Counted from the first letter of the stretch, positions 1-9,344 are shown. The stretch: 64,000 nucleotides of DNA from CAXBNB01 sp040222275 (GCA_040222275.1 JAVKDJ010000049.1:62001-126000), one strand, 5' to 3'. Program-made: numbers and translations. Notes: generated from the sequence alone by a model not told the origin.

Positions 1-1
1 T

Positions 2-1363
2 TTCGGCTTTTCTATTTGGGAAAAAATGCAATCCACGCTGGATTCCATGTTTAAGGACACCGGACACTCAAATGCTTATTTTCCATTATTTATACCAAAA
101 TCATACTTAAGTAAGGAAGCCGACCATGTGGAGGGTTTTGCAAAGGAATGTGCAGTGGTTACCCATTACAGGTTGAAAAACAGTGAGGATGGTTCTGGAG
201 TAGTAGTAGATCCTGAAGCAAAACTGGAAGAAGAGCTGATCGTACGGCCTACTTCTGAAACTGTAATCTGGAATACCTATAGAAATTGGATACAGTCTTA
301 CAGGGATTTGCCCATATTACTCAACCAGTGGGCCAATGTTGTCAGGTGGGAGATGCGGACAAGGTTGTTTCTGAGGACTGCCGAGTTTCTTTGGCAGGAA
401 GGGCATACTGCCCATGCTACTAAGCAAGAAGCCATGGACGAAACAAGGCAAATGCTGGATATATATGCCCAATTTGTTGAAGAGCACATGGCTTTGCCGG
501 TACTGAAAGGGGTAAAAACAGAAAGTGAAAGGTTTGCTGGAGCTGTCGATACTTTTTGTATTGAAACCCTCATGCAGGATGGCAAGGCACTACAGGCTGG
601 AACATCTCATTTCTTAGGACAAAATTTTGCCAAAGCCTTTGATGTCAAATTCACCAACCAGGAAGGGAAACTGGACTTGGTCTGGGGGACGTCATGGGGG
701 GTGAGTACGCGACTCATGGGTGCACTGATCATGGCACATTCGGATGACAATGGCCTGGTGTTACCACCAAGGCTGGCGCCATTTCAGGTGGTGATTGTTC
801 CTATATTTAAAAATGACGAACAACTGTCTGCTATAGAAGCAAAGGCAGCCGAAATCAAAAAAGCACTAGAATCAAAAGGGATAGTAGTTAAGTTTGATGG
901 TCGTAAAACGCACAAACCGGGTTGGAAATTTGCTGAATATGAATTGAAGGGTGTACCCGTTAGAATGGCTATTGGCCCAAAAGACCTTGAAAACAACACC
1001 GTTGAAATCGCAAGAAGGGATCTTCTAGAAAAAAGTATGATGGAAGTGAATGAAGGTTTAGCTTCCAATATTGAAGTATTGCTGCAAGATATCCATAACA
1101 CAATCTACAATAAAGCAGCTAAATTCAGGGCTGACAATACTCATCAGATAGATTCCTACGATGAATTCAAAACGATAATCAAAGAAAAGGGGGGCTTTAT
1201 TTATGCCCATTGGGATGGCACTCCGGAAACAGAAGAAAAAATTAAGGAAGAAACTAAGGCAACAATTCGCTGCATTCCATTAGATTACGGCAATGAAAGC
1301 GGCAAATGCATCTACTCAGGCAATCCTTCTAAGGGCCGAGTGGTGTTTGCAAAGGCATACTAA
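2..1363 (+). CDS. proS: Prolyl-tRNA synthetase, 5'-truncated by window edge
   Basis: Class II aminoacyl-tRNA synthetase that charges tRNA-Pro with proline in the cytosol. The frame is already open at base 2 and reads FGFSIWEKMQ, the normal lead-in to this family, so the ATG at 26 is internal and the true start lies upstream of the window; by family length (about 490) some 40 residues are missing. Visible are the motif 2 region (VRWEMRTRLFLRTAEF, then WQEGHTAHA), motif 3 (WGTSWGVSTRLMGAL), an anticodon-binding domain starting near APFQVVIVPIF, and the C-terminal domain with two cysteines (IRCIPLDYG, GKCIYSG). There is no editing insertion between motifs 2 and 3, which fits the archaeal/eukaryotic-type ProRS found in many Bacteroidota. 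The stop codon directly abuts the nfeD ATG, so the genes are probably co-transcribed. Confidence 0.95.
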   Translation, partial: FGFSIWEKMQSTLDSMFKDTGHSNAYFPLFIPKSYLSKEADHVEGFAKECAVVTHYRLKNSEDGSGVVVDPEAKLEEELIVRPTSETVIWNTYRNWIQSYRDLPILLNQWANVVRWEMRTRLFLRTAEFLWQEGHTAHATKQEAMDETRQMLDIYAQFVEEHMALPVLKGVKTESERFAGAVDTFCIETLMQDGKALQAGTSHFLGQNFAKAFDVKFTNQEGKLDLVWGTSWGVSTRLMGALIMAHSDDNGLVLPPRLAPFQVVIVPIFKNDEQLSAIEAKAAEIKKALESKGIVVKFDGRKTHKPGWKFAEYELKGVPVRMAIGPKDLENNTVEIARRDLLEKSMMEVNEGLASNIEVLLQDIHNTIYNKAAKFRADNTHQIDSYDEFKTIIKEKGGFIYAHWDGTPETEEKIKEETKATIRCIPLDYGNESGKCIYSGNPSKGRVVFAKAY

Positions 1364-1834
1364 ATGATAGAATGGCTTACTATAATATCCCTTATAGTCC
1401 TGGGAATAGGACTTGTAATCATTGAAATCATTTTCATACCGGGAACTACGGTTGTTGGGATATTAGGCTTTTTGCTCGGTGGTTACGGCATTTATCTGGG
1501 ATATGACTATTTTGGTGCCACCACCGGACACCTCGTTTTGGTCTCCTCACTGTTATTGTCATTTGTTTGTATTTTTTTTAGCTTTAAATCAGGTGCCTGG
1601 AGACGGTTTGCCAATGAGAGCGTGATCAGTTCAAAAGTGAATGACGGGCTTACCCTCAATTTGAAACCGGGTGATGAGGGTGAAACTGTTTCATCCTTAA
1701 AACCGATCGGCAAGGCCGTTTTCGATGACAAAGAGTATGAAGTCTCTTCGCTGGGCACGTTTATAGGTGAGAAACAACAGGTGAGGATTATTAAAATTGA
1801 AAAACACAAAATCTACGTAGAATCCGATAATTAA
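1364..1834 (+). CDS. NfeD-family membrane protein
   Basis: Short NfeD-type protein (156 residues). Hydrophobic segments cover about residues 3-75 (WLTIISLIVLGIGLVIIEII, then FIPGTTVVGILGFLLGGYGI, then LVLVSSLLLSFVCIFF). The soluble C-terminal part from about residue 95 reads like the OB-fold NfeD domain (GDEGETVSSLKPIGKAVF, ending VRIIKIEKHKIYVES). NfeD proteins are partners of SPFH/flotillin proteins and are thought to help organise membrane microdomains; the flotillin gene floA follows after 9 bases, which supports the call. It starts at the ATG immediately after the proS stop. It lacks the N-terminal ClpP-like protease domain of long NfeD proteins, so no enzymatic activity is proposed. Confidence 0.88.
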   Translation: MIEWLTIISLIVLGIGLVIIEIIFIPGTTVVGILGFLLGGYGIYLGYDYFGATTGHLVLVSSLLLSFVCIFFSFKSGAWRRFANESVISSKVNDGLTLNLKPGDEGETVSSLKPIGKAVFDDKEYEVSSLGTFIGEKQQVRIIKIEKHKIYVESDN

Positions 1835-1843
1835 AAAGATACA

Positions 1844-2836
1844 ATGAACACTACCTTATTATTATTAGCCGTTTTTGGAGGAATAGTATTCTTCTTTATT
1901 TTTCTCTACTTTGTTCCGGTCAATCTCTGGATTACTGCCCAGTTTTCGGGTGTAAGGGTTGGTTTGTTGGAGCTGGTTTTCATGAGGATCAGAAAAGTAC
2001 CGCCATCTGTTGTTGTGAATTCACTGATAACTGTAACCAAGGCAGGAATTCAGGTAACTACCAATCAATTGGAAACACACTTCCTTGCTGGAGGCCATGT
2101 ACCATCAGTAATCAAAGCATTAATCTCCGCTGAAAAAGCCAACATCGCCCTGGACTTCAACCAGGCTGCCGCCATCGACCTGGCAGGTAGGGATGTTTTC
2201 GAGGCGGTTCAAATTTCAGTGAACCCAAAAGTAATAACTACCCCAAGGGTAGCTGCTGTAGCATCTGATGGCATCCAGCTCATCGCTGTAGCAAGGGTAA
2301 CGGTAAGGGCCAATCTTGCGCAACTGGTAGGTGGAGCAGGTGAAGACACCATACTCGCCAGAGTTGGTGAAGGTATTGTGACTTCAATCGGCTCGGCCCT
2401 CACACACAAGGAGGTACTGGAAAACCCTGACAAAATCTCAAAATTGGTTCTTTCCAGAGGCCTGGATGCTGGTACAGCTTTTGAGATACTATCCATCGAT
2501 ATCGCAGACGTGGATGTTGGGAAAAATATCGGGGCAGATTTACAAACGGATCAGGCCGCAGCTGACCTCAAAGTAGCGGAAGCCAAAGCGGAAGAAAGAA
2601 GGGCCATGGCGGTAGCTGTAGAACAGGAAATGAAAGCTAAGGCACAGGAGGCCAGAGCGAAAGTAATTTTGGAAGAAGCTGAAATCCCAAAGGCAATTGC
2701 TGATGCTTTCAGGAGTGGTAACCTCGGCATAATGGATTATTACAAAATGGAAAACATCCAGGCCGATACAGACATGAGGGAGTCTATCTCTAAACCAGGA
2801 GGTTCAGGTTCATCCAAAAAGTCTGACAAGAAATAA
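1844..2836 (+). CDS. floA: Flotillin-like protein FloA (SPFH domain)
   Basis: Flotillin-like lipid-raft scaffold (UPF0365/YqfA type), 330 residues, the normal family length. One N-terminal membrane segment (about residues 4-26, LLLLAVFGGIVFFFIFLYF) is followed by the SPFH/PHB-like region, with family landmarks such as FSGVRVGLLELVFMRIRKVP and DLAGRDVFEAVQISVNPKVI. An Ala/Glu-rich helical stretch lies near residues 240-285 (AEAKAEERRAMAVAVEQEMK) and probably mediates oligomerisation. The Gly/Ser/Lys-rich C-terminus ends at a strong terminator. Pairing with an upstream NfeD gene is the classic arrangement. Its role as a membrane-microdomain organiser comes from studies of Bacillus FloA and is inferred here. 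Confidence 0.93.
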   Translation: MNTTLLLLAVFGGIVFFFIFLYFVPVNLWITAQFSGVRVGLLELVFMRIRKVPPSVVVNSLITVTKAGIQVTTNQLETHFLAGGHVPSVIKALISAEKANIALDFNQAAAIDLAGRDVFEAVQISVNPKVITTPRVAAVASDGIQLIAVARVTVRANLAQLVGGAGEDTILARVGEGIVTSIGSALTHKEVLENPDKISKLVLSRGLDAGTAFEILSIDIADVDVGKNIGADLQTDQAAADLKVAEAKAEERRAMAVAVEQEMKAKAQEARAKVILEEAEIPKAIADAFRSGNLGIMDYYKMENIQADTDMRESISKPGGSGSSKKSDKK

Positions 2837-2850
2837 ACGGTTTAACAAAC

Positions 2851-2891
2851 CACAAAAAAAGCGAGTTGCACAGCACCTCGCTTTTTTTGTG
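2851..2891. terminator. Bidirectional intrinsic terminator between floA and the DUF1080 lipoprotein gene
   Basis: Inverted repeat with GC core GCGAG/CTCGC (2861-2865/2877-2881), an inner TGC/GCA stem across one mismatch, and outer arms of A7 (2854-2860) and T7 (2882-2888) extended by CAC/GTG. It ends in a T-run on either strand, so it can serve floA (plus) and the convergent lipoprotein gene (minus). Confidence 0.9.
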
Positions 2892-2911
2892 GCCTATGGA
2901 CAGAATCAGGT

Positions 2912-3784
2912 TCAATACTTGCATTTGCTCCTGTCATCCTTAATATAATAAGATTTGTAGTTTTTTGCTTTTGGATCCATACAACCACACAAATTAAGCA
3001 ATTCTATTTTCTTGAATTGTGTAGGATGGCTCTCCGCCTGTATGGTTATATACCCTTCATCCAGTGCTTTGCCTTCCTGCATCATTTCTGGATTGGCGAA
3101 TTCCATTCCACCACCGATGGTAGGTTTGGCATAAGTCAAAACAGTGTCTCCTTCAACCACATGATGAATGATGGAATCCCCAAGCACCACTGCCTCGGCG
3201 TTCACCCATTGCTCTCCATGATATGTTTTGGATGTGGAACTGACACAGTGTGGCATAAACAGCGAATCTTCCAAATACACATGGGTACCTGGTGTACAAA
3301 GATTACCTGTTGATCGCTCGCCAGAACCACTTCCGGCCAAAAGCTGCATTTCCAGCGAAATCGGGAAAGGTTGTTTGAGGCCCATGGTTTCTACTGGCTG
3401 TGCATGTAGCATTAGGCCATTGTTGCGATAAGCCCATCCAGGGCCATTGTTTACTTGTTCCCCCACAAAACGGTATTGTACTCTTAGCCTGTAGTGGGAA
3501 AACTTTTCTTTGTAAAATAGGTGCCCAAAATCATCGTTGAAAGTTTCGTATTCATCGTATGAAGAAGCCAATGAGCCATCTTCCACACGAAAAGTATTCT
3601 TGAAATTTTCACCAGCGGGATAGCCTACTATTTTAGGCGTCCATCCGGTCATATCCTTGCCATTGAACAACTGTATCCATTCTTCTTTGGCAGCATCTTC
3701 ATTGCTGGTGTTTGCAGTACATGAGGCCAGGATTGCGATGGCCATTAGGGGGACAAGATTCTTTGTAGTAAAATTATTAAACAT
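2912..3784 (-). CDS. DUF1080 (3-keto-disaccharide hydrolase-type) lipoprotein with Cys-rich tail
   Basis: Exported lipoprotein of 290 residues with a DUF1080 concanavalin-like fold. The chosen ATG at 3784 gives MFNNFTTKNLVPLMAIAILA followed by SC, a good signal peptide and lipobox (ILASC); an upstream in-frame ATG at 3856 would put extra polar residues before it and overlap polA. DUF1080 hallmarks are WIQLFNGKDMTGWTPKI, HYRLRVQYRF, NNGLMLHAQP, ISLEMQLLAGSGSGERSTGN and the final YITIQAESHPTQFKKIELLN. Family members act on modified sugars, but many are uncharacterised, so the substrate is unknown. The C-terminus is unusual: CGCMDPKAKNYKSYYIKD then SKCKY resembles the Cys-containing CxDPxAxNY repeats of secreted Bacteroidota proteins. 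It lies 46 bases behind polA. Confidence 0.85.
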   Translation of the reverse strand: MFNNFTTKNLVPLMAIAILASCTANTSNEDAAKEEWIQLFNGKDMTGWTPKIVGYPAGENFKNTFRVEDGSLASSYDEYETFNDDFGHLFYKEKFSHYRLRVQYRFVGEQVNNGPGWAYRNNGLMLHAQPVETMGLKQPFPISLEMQLLAGSGSGERSTGNLCTPGTHVYLEDSLFMPHCVSSTSKTYHGEQWVNAEAVVLGDSIIHHVVEGDTVLTYAKPTIGGGMEFANPEMMQEGKALDEGYITIQAESHPTQFKKIELLNLCGCMDPKAKNYKSYYIKDDRSKCKY

Positions 3785-3830
3785 GTGATTTGTATTAATT
3801 GTAAAAAGAGTAATTGAGTTAGGAAAGTAA

Positions 3831-6641
3831 TTAATGTGCCTCCAGCCAGTTTTCACCTACCCCCATTCCCACTTCCATGGGCACGTCAAGCGGGATAGCC
3901 GTCTTCATAAATTCTTCAACCTTAGTTTTAAGCAATTCCAGCTCATTGAGGTGAGCATCAAAAACCAATTCATCATGCACCTGCATGATCATTTTGGATT
4001 TGAGTTTTTCTTTTTTCATCCATTGATGGATGTTGATCATGGCCACTTTAATCATATCAGCGGCACTGCCCTGAATTGGCGCATTGATGGCATTGCGTTC
4101 GGCATAGCCCCTCACAGTTGCATTGCGAGAGTTGATGTCACGCAGGTACCTTCTGCGCCCCAGTATGGTCTCTACGTATTCAAGTTCCTTGGCTTTATTC
4201 ACAGAATCGTCCATATATTTTTTAATAGATGGAAATTCTGTGAAATATGAATCGATAATCTCTGCGGCCTCCGTTCTGGAGATGCCGATATTTTGCGCCA
4301 GTCCAAACGCTGATATACCATAGATAAGTCCAAAATTCACTTCCTTGGCCTTTCTTCGCACATCTGGAGTCATGTCTTCCATGGGTACTTTAAATACCTT
4401 TGATGCCGTTGTAGCATGTATATCCCTCCCATTTTTAAACGCATCAATCATGCTCTCATCGCCAGCAAATGCTGCAATAATCCTCAACTCAATTTGTGAG
4501 TAATCCGCGGAAAATATTTTGAATTCTTTGGTTCTGGGGATAAACGCCTTTCTAATCTCCCGGCCTTTTGCCGTACGAATGGGGATATTCTGAAGGTTAG
4601 GATTGTTGGAGCTTAACCTGCCTGTAGCTGCCACGGCCTGCCGGTAGTCGGTATGGATCATGCCATCCTTCGGGCTCACCATTTTGGGTAGGGCATCTAC
4701 GTACGTTGACTTAAGTTTTTGGTATTCCCTGAATTCCAGGATACTATCCGCAATCTCATGTTCTTTGGCCAACCTGGTCAGGATATCTTCACCAGTGGCA
4801 TATTGGCCGGTTTTGGTTTTTTTGGGCTTGTCCACCAGCTTCATTTTATCAAACAGGATTTCCCCCAATTGCTTCGGGGAGCTGAGGTTGAATTCCTGCC
4901 CCGCCAGTGAAAATACTTTGTCCTGGGCGGCCACACTCAGGTCATTCAATTCTTTGGACATCACTTCAAGGACCGCCGAGTCGATTTTTACCCCATCGTA
5001 TTCCATATCGGCCAGCACCAGCGAAAGGGGCTGTTCTACATCATGCAAGAGTTTGTGAAAGTTGTTGGAATCGATTTGAGGCGCTAAAAGGTGTTTCAGT
5101 TGAAGGGTAATATCAGCATCTTCTGCGGCATATTCTGTTACCTGATGCACGTCTATATCCCTCATGTTCTTCTGGTTTTTTCCACTACCAATCAGATCAT
5201 CAATTGGTACAGGCGAATAATTGAGCATATTTTCCGCCAGTGCGTCCATTTTATGCTTGGTCTCCGGATCGAGTAAATAGTGGGCCAGCATGGTATCGAA
5301 CATAGGCCCCTGCACCTCAATACCATAATTTTTCATCACCTGTATATCATATTTCAGGTTGTGGGCAATCTTGCCAATCTTATCGTTTTCCAATACTTCC
5401 CTGAAGTCCTCAGCCACCTCCTGCGCTTCTTTCTGGTCTTCCGGCACAGACACGTAGTAGGCTTCTCCGGGTACGTACGAAAATGCAATACCCACCAATT
5501 GAGCCTCTTCGGGGTTTACGCTGGTTGTTTCGGTATCAAAGCAGAATTCTTCCTGAAGGGCCAGGTAACCCGCCAGGGATTTTCTGGCGTCTTGGGTATC
5601 TATCAGGTAATAATCATGTTCAGTATTTGTTACAGATTTTTTTTCTACAGCCACTTTCACAACCGGCTTGTCATCAACGGCACCAAAAAGCCCTAACTGT
5701 GAATCAGGAGCCTTGACCTTTTTGGGTGTTGCTGTCTTTGGAGCAGGCTGGTCATCGGCTCCATCTCCAAAGAGGCGCTTGAGTGTTGTCCTGAATTCCA
5801 GCTCTTCAAATATCTCCCGAATCTTTGGTTCGTCAGGATCTTCCAATATGAGCTTGTCCGGCTCAAAGTCCAATGGCACATCTATTTTGATTGTGGCTAG
5901 TTTTTTCGACAGCACCCCTTGCTCACCAAATTCCTCCACTTTTTCCTTCATCTTACCTTTCAGCTCATGGGTGTTTTCCAAAAGCCCTTCTACCGTGCCA
6001 TAAGCTTTTAGAAATTTAACTGCTGTTTTGGCACCCACCCCGGGTATTCCCGGAATATTATCTACTGCATCTCCCTGCAGGCCCAGAATATCCCGCACCT
6101 GATCCACATTGTCAATATCGAATTTTTCCAACACCTCAGGTATGCCGAGCACATCCACAGCATTGCCCATATAGGCCGGCTTGTATAAATAGATGTGTTC
6201 TTCCACCAGCTGGGCATAGTCCTTGTCTGGGGTCATCATAAACACCTCAAAACCATCTTTTGAAGCTGATTTAGCAAACGTACCGATGATGTCATCGGCT
6301 TCAAAACCATCCAGTTGGAGGACAGGAATGTTAAATGCCTTTACCACATCTTTGATGATGGGTATGGCCACCCTTATATCTTCGGGTGTTTCTTCCCTTT
6401 GTGCCTTGTATGCAGGAAATTCCTCATGCCTGAAGGTTGGGGCACTGGTATCGAATGCCACTCCAATATGGGTAGGCTTTTCCTTTTTCAGGATTTCCAA
6501 CAAAGAATTGACGAACCCAAATACGGCACTGGTGTTCATACCCTTAGAGTTGACCCTTGGATTTTTGGAAAACGCAAAATGAGCCCTGTAAATGAGGGCC
6601 ATGGCGTCTAGCAGAAATAGTTTTTTGTCTGGTTTGCTCAT
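3831..6641 (-). CDS. polA: DNA polymerase I
   Basis: DNA polymerase I for Okazaki-fragment processing and repair, 936 residues, full length. The 5'-3' exonuclease occupies roughly residues 1-290 (LFLLDAMALIYRAHFAF at the start, helix-hairpin-helix region LQGDAVDNIPGIPGVGAKTA). The 3'-5' exonuclease spans about 340-530 and looks active: FDTETT supplies the Asp/Glu pair, IAHNLKYD and YAAEDADITLQL the remaining acidic residues. The polymerase domain shows motif A (FSADYSQIELRIIAAFAGD), motif B (RRKAKEVNFGLIYG) and motif C (MIMQVHDELVFDAH). The phenylalanine in NFGLIYG is at the position governing dideoxynucleotide discrimination in the E. coli enzyme. The DUF1080 lipoprotein gene follows 46 bases downstream. 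Confidence 0.98.
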   Translation of the reverse strand: MSKPDKKLFLLDAMALIYRAHFAFSKNPRVNSKGMNTSAVFGFVNSLLEILKKEKPTHIGVAFDTSAPTFRHEEFPAYKAQREETPEDIRVAIPIIKDVVKAFNIPVLQLDGFEADDIIGTFAKSASKDGFEVFMMTPDKDYAQLVEEHIYLYKPAYMGNAVDVLGIPEVLEKFDIDNVDQVRDILGLQGDAVDNIPGIPGVGAKTAVKFLKAYGTVEGLLENTHELKGKMKEKVEEFGEQGVLSKKLATIKIDVPLDFEPDKLILEDPDEPKIREIFEELEFRTTLKRLFGDGADDQPAPKTATPKKVKAPDSQLGLFGAVDDKPVVKVAVEKKSVTNTEHDYYLIDTQDARKSLAGYLALQEEFCFDTETTSVNPEEAQLVGIAFSYVPGEAYYVSVPEDQKEAQEVAEDFREVLENDKIGKIAHNLKYDIQVMKNYGIEVQGPMFDTMLAHYLLDPETKHKMDALAENMLNYSPVPIDDLIGSGKNQKNMRDIDVHQVTEYAAEDADITLQLKHLLAPQIDSNNFHKLLHDVEQPLSLVLADMEYDGVKIDSAVLEVMSKELNDLSVAAQDKVFSLAGQEFNLSSPKQLGEILFDKMKLVDKPKKTKTGQYATGEDILTRLAKEHEIADSILEFREYQKLKSTYVDALPKMVSPKDGMIHTDYRQAVAATGRLSSNNPNLQNIPIRTAKGREIRKAFIPRTKEFKIFSADYSQIELRIIAAFAGDESMIDAFKNGRDIHATTASKVFKVPMEDMTPDVRRKAKEVNFGLIYGISAFGLAQNIGISRTEAAEIIDSYFTEFPSIKKYMDDSVNKAKELEYVETILGRRRYLRDINSRNATVRGYAERNAINAPIQGSAADMIKVAMINIHQWMKKEKLKSKMIMQVHDELVFDAHLNELELLKTKVEEFMKTAIPLDVPMEVGMGVGENWLEAH

Positions 6642-6807
6642 TGGGTAAAAATAGTTATTTAGCCATAGGATATTCTAAAATGTGTGTATGTTTTGCTCAG
6701 GTGAAATGAAATCACTTTCAAAAAATTCAGACAAAAGCATCCATGCAAACCCTGTTAGGATTCGGCCTCCTGTTTGCCAACCTTTTGATTAGAAAGAAAA
6801 ACCAGGT

Positions 6808-7692
6808 TCAATCTACAAAGCGCTTCAGTATTTTCTTGTAGGCATCAATGCGCCTGTCTCTAAAAAAGGGCCAAATCCGCCGCACATTTTCCGAATGGTG
6901 GATGTCCACGTCAACCACGTGGTTGTGTTCCTCATCCAGCGGTGACTTATGTAGAATCTCTCCTTGTGGGCCGGCAACAAAACTATGGCCCCAAAATTGG
7001 ATGCCATTGGTTTGCCCAGACGGATCGGGCTCATGGCCTGTGCGATTGACAGAAACGACGGGAAGCCCATTGGCCACAGCATGCCCCCTTTGGGAAATTA
7101 CCCACGCATCCTGCTGTCGTTGTTTTTCAGCAGGACTATCGCTCGATTCCCAGCCAATGGCGGTTGGGTAAATGAGCAGGTCGGCTCCCTGCAAGGACAT
7201 GATCCTTGCCGCCTCAGGATACCATTGGTCCCAGCATACCAGCACACCCAGATTTCCTACTGATGTTTGGATCGGTTTGAAACCCAGGTCGCCGGGGGTA
7301 AAATAAAATTTTTCATAATAGGCCGGATCGTCTGGGATATGCATTTTCCGGTATTTTCCGGCTATGCTGCCATCTTTTTCAAACACCACAGCGGTATTGT
7401 GGTAAATTCCCGGCGCTCGTTTTTCAAACAACGAGGTTACCAGCACGATGTTGAGTTCCCTGGACAGGTCACCAAAACGCTGTGTTGAGGGACCCGGTAT
7501 GGTTTCCGCCAAATCAAATACTCCCACATCTTCGGTCTGGCAGAAGTACAAAGAATTGTGCAATTCCTGAAGCACAACCAATTCAGCACCATCAGCAGCA
7601 CAAGACCGTATGTTTTCTTCCAGTTTGTTGATGTTGTGATCAATATCTGCGGTATTGGCCTGCTGAACTATTCCAATTTTTAGCTTTTTCAT
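6808..7692 (-). CDS. aguB: N-carbamoylputrescine amidase
   Basis: Nitrilase-superfamily amidase that hydrolyses N-carbamoylputrescine to putrescine, CO2 and ammonia in the agmatine route. At 294 residues it has the family length. The Glu-Lys-Cys triad is visible: Glu43 in VVLQELHN, Lys in GKYRKMHIPDD, and the nucleophile Cys in VLVCWDQWYPEAARIM. Family-typical stretches include YEKFYFTPGDLGF near the Lys and NRTGHEPD later. aguA ends 5 bases upstream, so the two consecutive steps (agmatine to N-carbamoylputrescine to putrescine) are encoded together. This assignment rests on both motifs and the partner gene. Confidence 0.95.
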   Translation of the reverse strand: MKKLKIGIVQQANTADIDHNINKLEENIRSCAADGAELVVLQELHNSLYFCQTEDVGVFDLAETIPGPSTQRFGDLSRELNIVLVTSLFEKRAPGIYHNTAVVFEKDGSIAGKYRKMHIPDDPAYYEKFYFTPGDLGFKPIQTSVGNLGVLVCWDQWYPEAARIMSLQGADLLIYPTAIGWESSDSPAEKQRQQDAWVISQRGHAVANGLPVVSVNRTGHEPDPSGQTNGIQFWGHSFVAGPQGEILHKSPLDEEHNHVVDVDIHHSENVRRIWPFFRDRRIDAYKKILKRFVD

Positions 7693-7697
7693 AAGAA

Positions 7698-8720
7698 TTA
7701 AGAGACTACACCCTCAGGATATTGCATCGTGACACAATGCAATGACCCATGTTGCTTGATCAAAGATGAACAATTTATTCCTATTACCTCACGCTCTGGA
7801 AAAACTGATTGCAAAACATTGCGGGCTGTTTCATCCTTTTCAGTTCCGTAAATGGGCAGTAAAACGGCACCATTAATTATCAAAAAATTGGCGTAAGTAG
7901 CCGGCAACCTTTCACCGTCGAACCAGACCGGATCAGCCATTGGCAAAGGCACCAGATTATAGGATTCCCCTTCGAGGTTTGTAAAACTCTTCAGCTCCTT
8001 TTCCATTTCCTTCAGGGCTGAATAATGTTCGTCCCGATCGTCATCACACTTTACATAGGCTATGGTTCTTTCATTGCAAAACCTGGCCAACGTATCGATA
8101 TGGCTATCGGTATCATCGCCAGTTAGATAGCCATGGTTGAGCCAAAGAACCTTTTGTACGCCTAAGCTCGATCGGAGAAACTCCTCTACTCCAGCCCTGG
8201 AATATGCCGGATTGCGGGTTTTCGACAGCAGGCATTCGGATGTGGTAAGCAGTATACCCTGTCCATCGGACTCTATACTCCCACCCTCCAATATGAAATG
8301 GTTGAAATCTTGATAACCAACCGATTCGTTAAATGCCCTTGATTTGTACAGAGCTTTTGTGATCAGATTGTCCTTTCCGGCTGGAAACTTGCCGCCCCAA
8401 CCATTAAAACCAAAATCCAATAAAACTGGCCTGTCATTTTCCATGACTGTAATACCTGCATGGTCCCTGGCCCAGGTGTCATTTGTATCGTATTCAAAAA
8501 AAGCAATATTGTCGAGGTTGCAATCGGAAACTAGTGATTGCACATCCAGCTTATTTTGGCAAACAACAATGAGTTTTTCCCTTTTGGATATTTCCCTGGC
8601 TATTTCCACAAAACACTCATTGACTTCATCGAGCATGGAGGCCCAATCTGTACCAGCATGCGGCCAGGTTAATTGTACTGCACTTTGATGGTGCCATTCA
8701 GAGGGGAGGTATCTTTTCAT
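7698..8720 (-). CDS. aguA: Agmatine deiminase
   Basis: Peptidyl-arginine-deiminase-fold enzyme that deiminates agmatine to N-carbamoylputrescine and ammonia. It has 340 residues, normal for AguA. It starts MKRYLPSEWHHQSAVQLTWP, a family signature, and carries NDTWARDHAGI (substrate-binding Asp/Arg), LEGGSIESDGQG, the catalytic His/Asp segment DDTDSHIDTLARF, and the C-terminal catalytic Cys in GSLHCVTMQYP. It lies between the siroheme gene (13 bases upstream) and aguB (5 bases downstream), all on the minus strand, so it may be transcribed with sulfite assimilation or from its own unseen promoter. No arginine decarboxylase is in the window, so the source of agmatine is not shown. Confidence 0.95.
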   Translation of the reverse strand: MKRYLPSEWHHQSAVQLTWPHAGTDWASMLDEVNECFVEIAREISKREKLIVVCQNKLDVQSLVSDCNLDNIAFFEYDTNDTWARDHAGITVMENDRPVLLDFGFNGWGGKFPAGKDNLITKALYKSRAFNESVGYQDFNHFILEGGSIESDGQGILLTTSECLLSKTRNPAYSRAGVEEFLRSSLGVQKVLWLNHGYLTGDDTDSHIDTLARFCNERTIAYVKCDDDRDEHYSALKEMEKELKSFTNLEGESYNLVPLPMADPVWFDGERLPATYANFLIINGAVLLPIYGTEKDETARNVLQSVFPEREVIGINCSSLIKQHGSLHCVTMQYPEGVVS

Positions 8721-8733
8721 TTAAGTCTCTAAA

Positions 8734-9333
8734 TCACTTTCCAGAACCCAACCACCCCTTAGTCACCTCATTCAGAGACTTCACTTTATGTTCAAAGTCA
8801 CCTTTTAGTCGATCGCGGATGGCGCCCATATTGTCCAGCACTTCCTGTATGGTTTCAGGAATCTCTTCGTTGAGGAATTCCTTGATCCTTTTTGCAACGG
8901 TTGGCGATTTGCCATTCGTGGATATGGCTATTTTGAGGTCTCCTTTTTGAACGATAGATCCCAGATAAAAGTCGCATAAATCCGGCTTGTCTGCTACGTT
9001 GCACAAAAGTTTCCGCTCCCTGGTGAGTTTTTTGATCTCTGCATTGAGGGCATTGTCGTTGGTGGCAAGGATCACCAACTCCATGCCATCCAAATCTGCT
9101 GGATCGAATTCTTTTTCAACCAGTGACACATTAGGATGGCCGGAGGCAAGTCGTCTTACTTCCCCGATGAACTCTCTGGCTACAATTTTGATATGGGTTT
9201 CCGGGCTGTTGACCAGTACTGCTTCCAGTTTCTCCAGTCCAATATTGCCCCCACCTACTATCAGCAGTTGCAGTGTTTCGAGTTTTAGAAAAACAGGAAA
9301 CAGGGTGTTTTTCGATTGGGTTTGCTCTGCCAT
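8734..9333 (-). CDS. Precorrin-2 dehydrogenase / sirohydrochlorin ferrochelatase (CysG N-terminal type)
   Basis: Bifunctional Met8p/CysG-B-type enzyme that oxidises precorrin-2 with NAD and inserts iron, giving siroheme. It has 199 residues, matching the stand-alone module and not the full CysG, which carries a methyltransferase half. The NAD-binding loop is LLIVGGGNIGLEKLEAVL, and the family segment CNVADKPDLCDFYLGSIVQK precedes ISTNGKSPTVAKRIKEFL. The uroporphyrinogen methyltransferase needed for precorrin-2 is not in the window. The gene sits just behind the siroheme-dependent sulfite reductase, an expected pairing of cofactor and enzyme, although an intrinsic terminator lies between them. 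Confidence 0.9.
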   Translation of the reverse strand: MAEQTQSKNTLFPVFLKLETLQLLIVGGGNIGLEKLEAVLVNSPETHIKIVAREFIGEVRRLASGHPNVSLVEKEFDPADLDGMELVILATNDNALNAEIKKLTRERKLLCNVADKPDLCDFYLGSIVQKGDLKIAISTNGKSPTVAKRIKEFLNEEIPETIQEVLDNMGAIRDRLKGDFEHKVKSLNEVTKGWLGSGK

Positions 9334-9344
9334 ATTGTTAAAAT

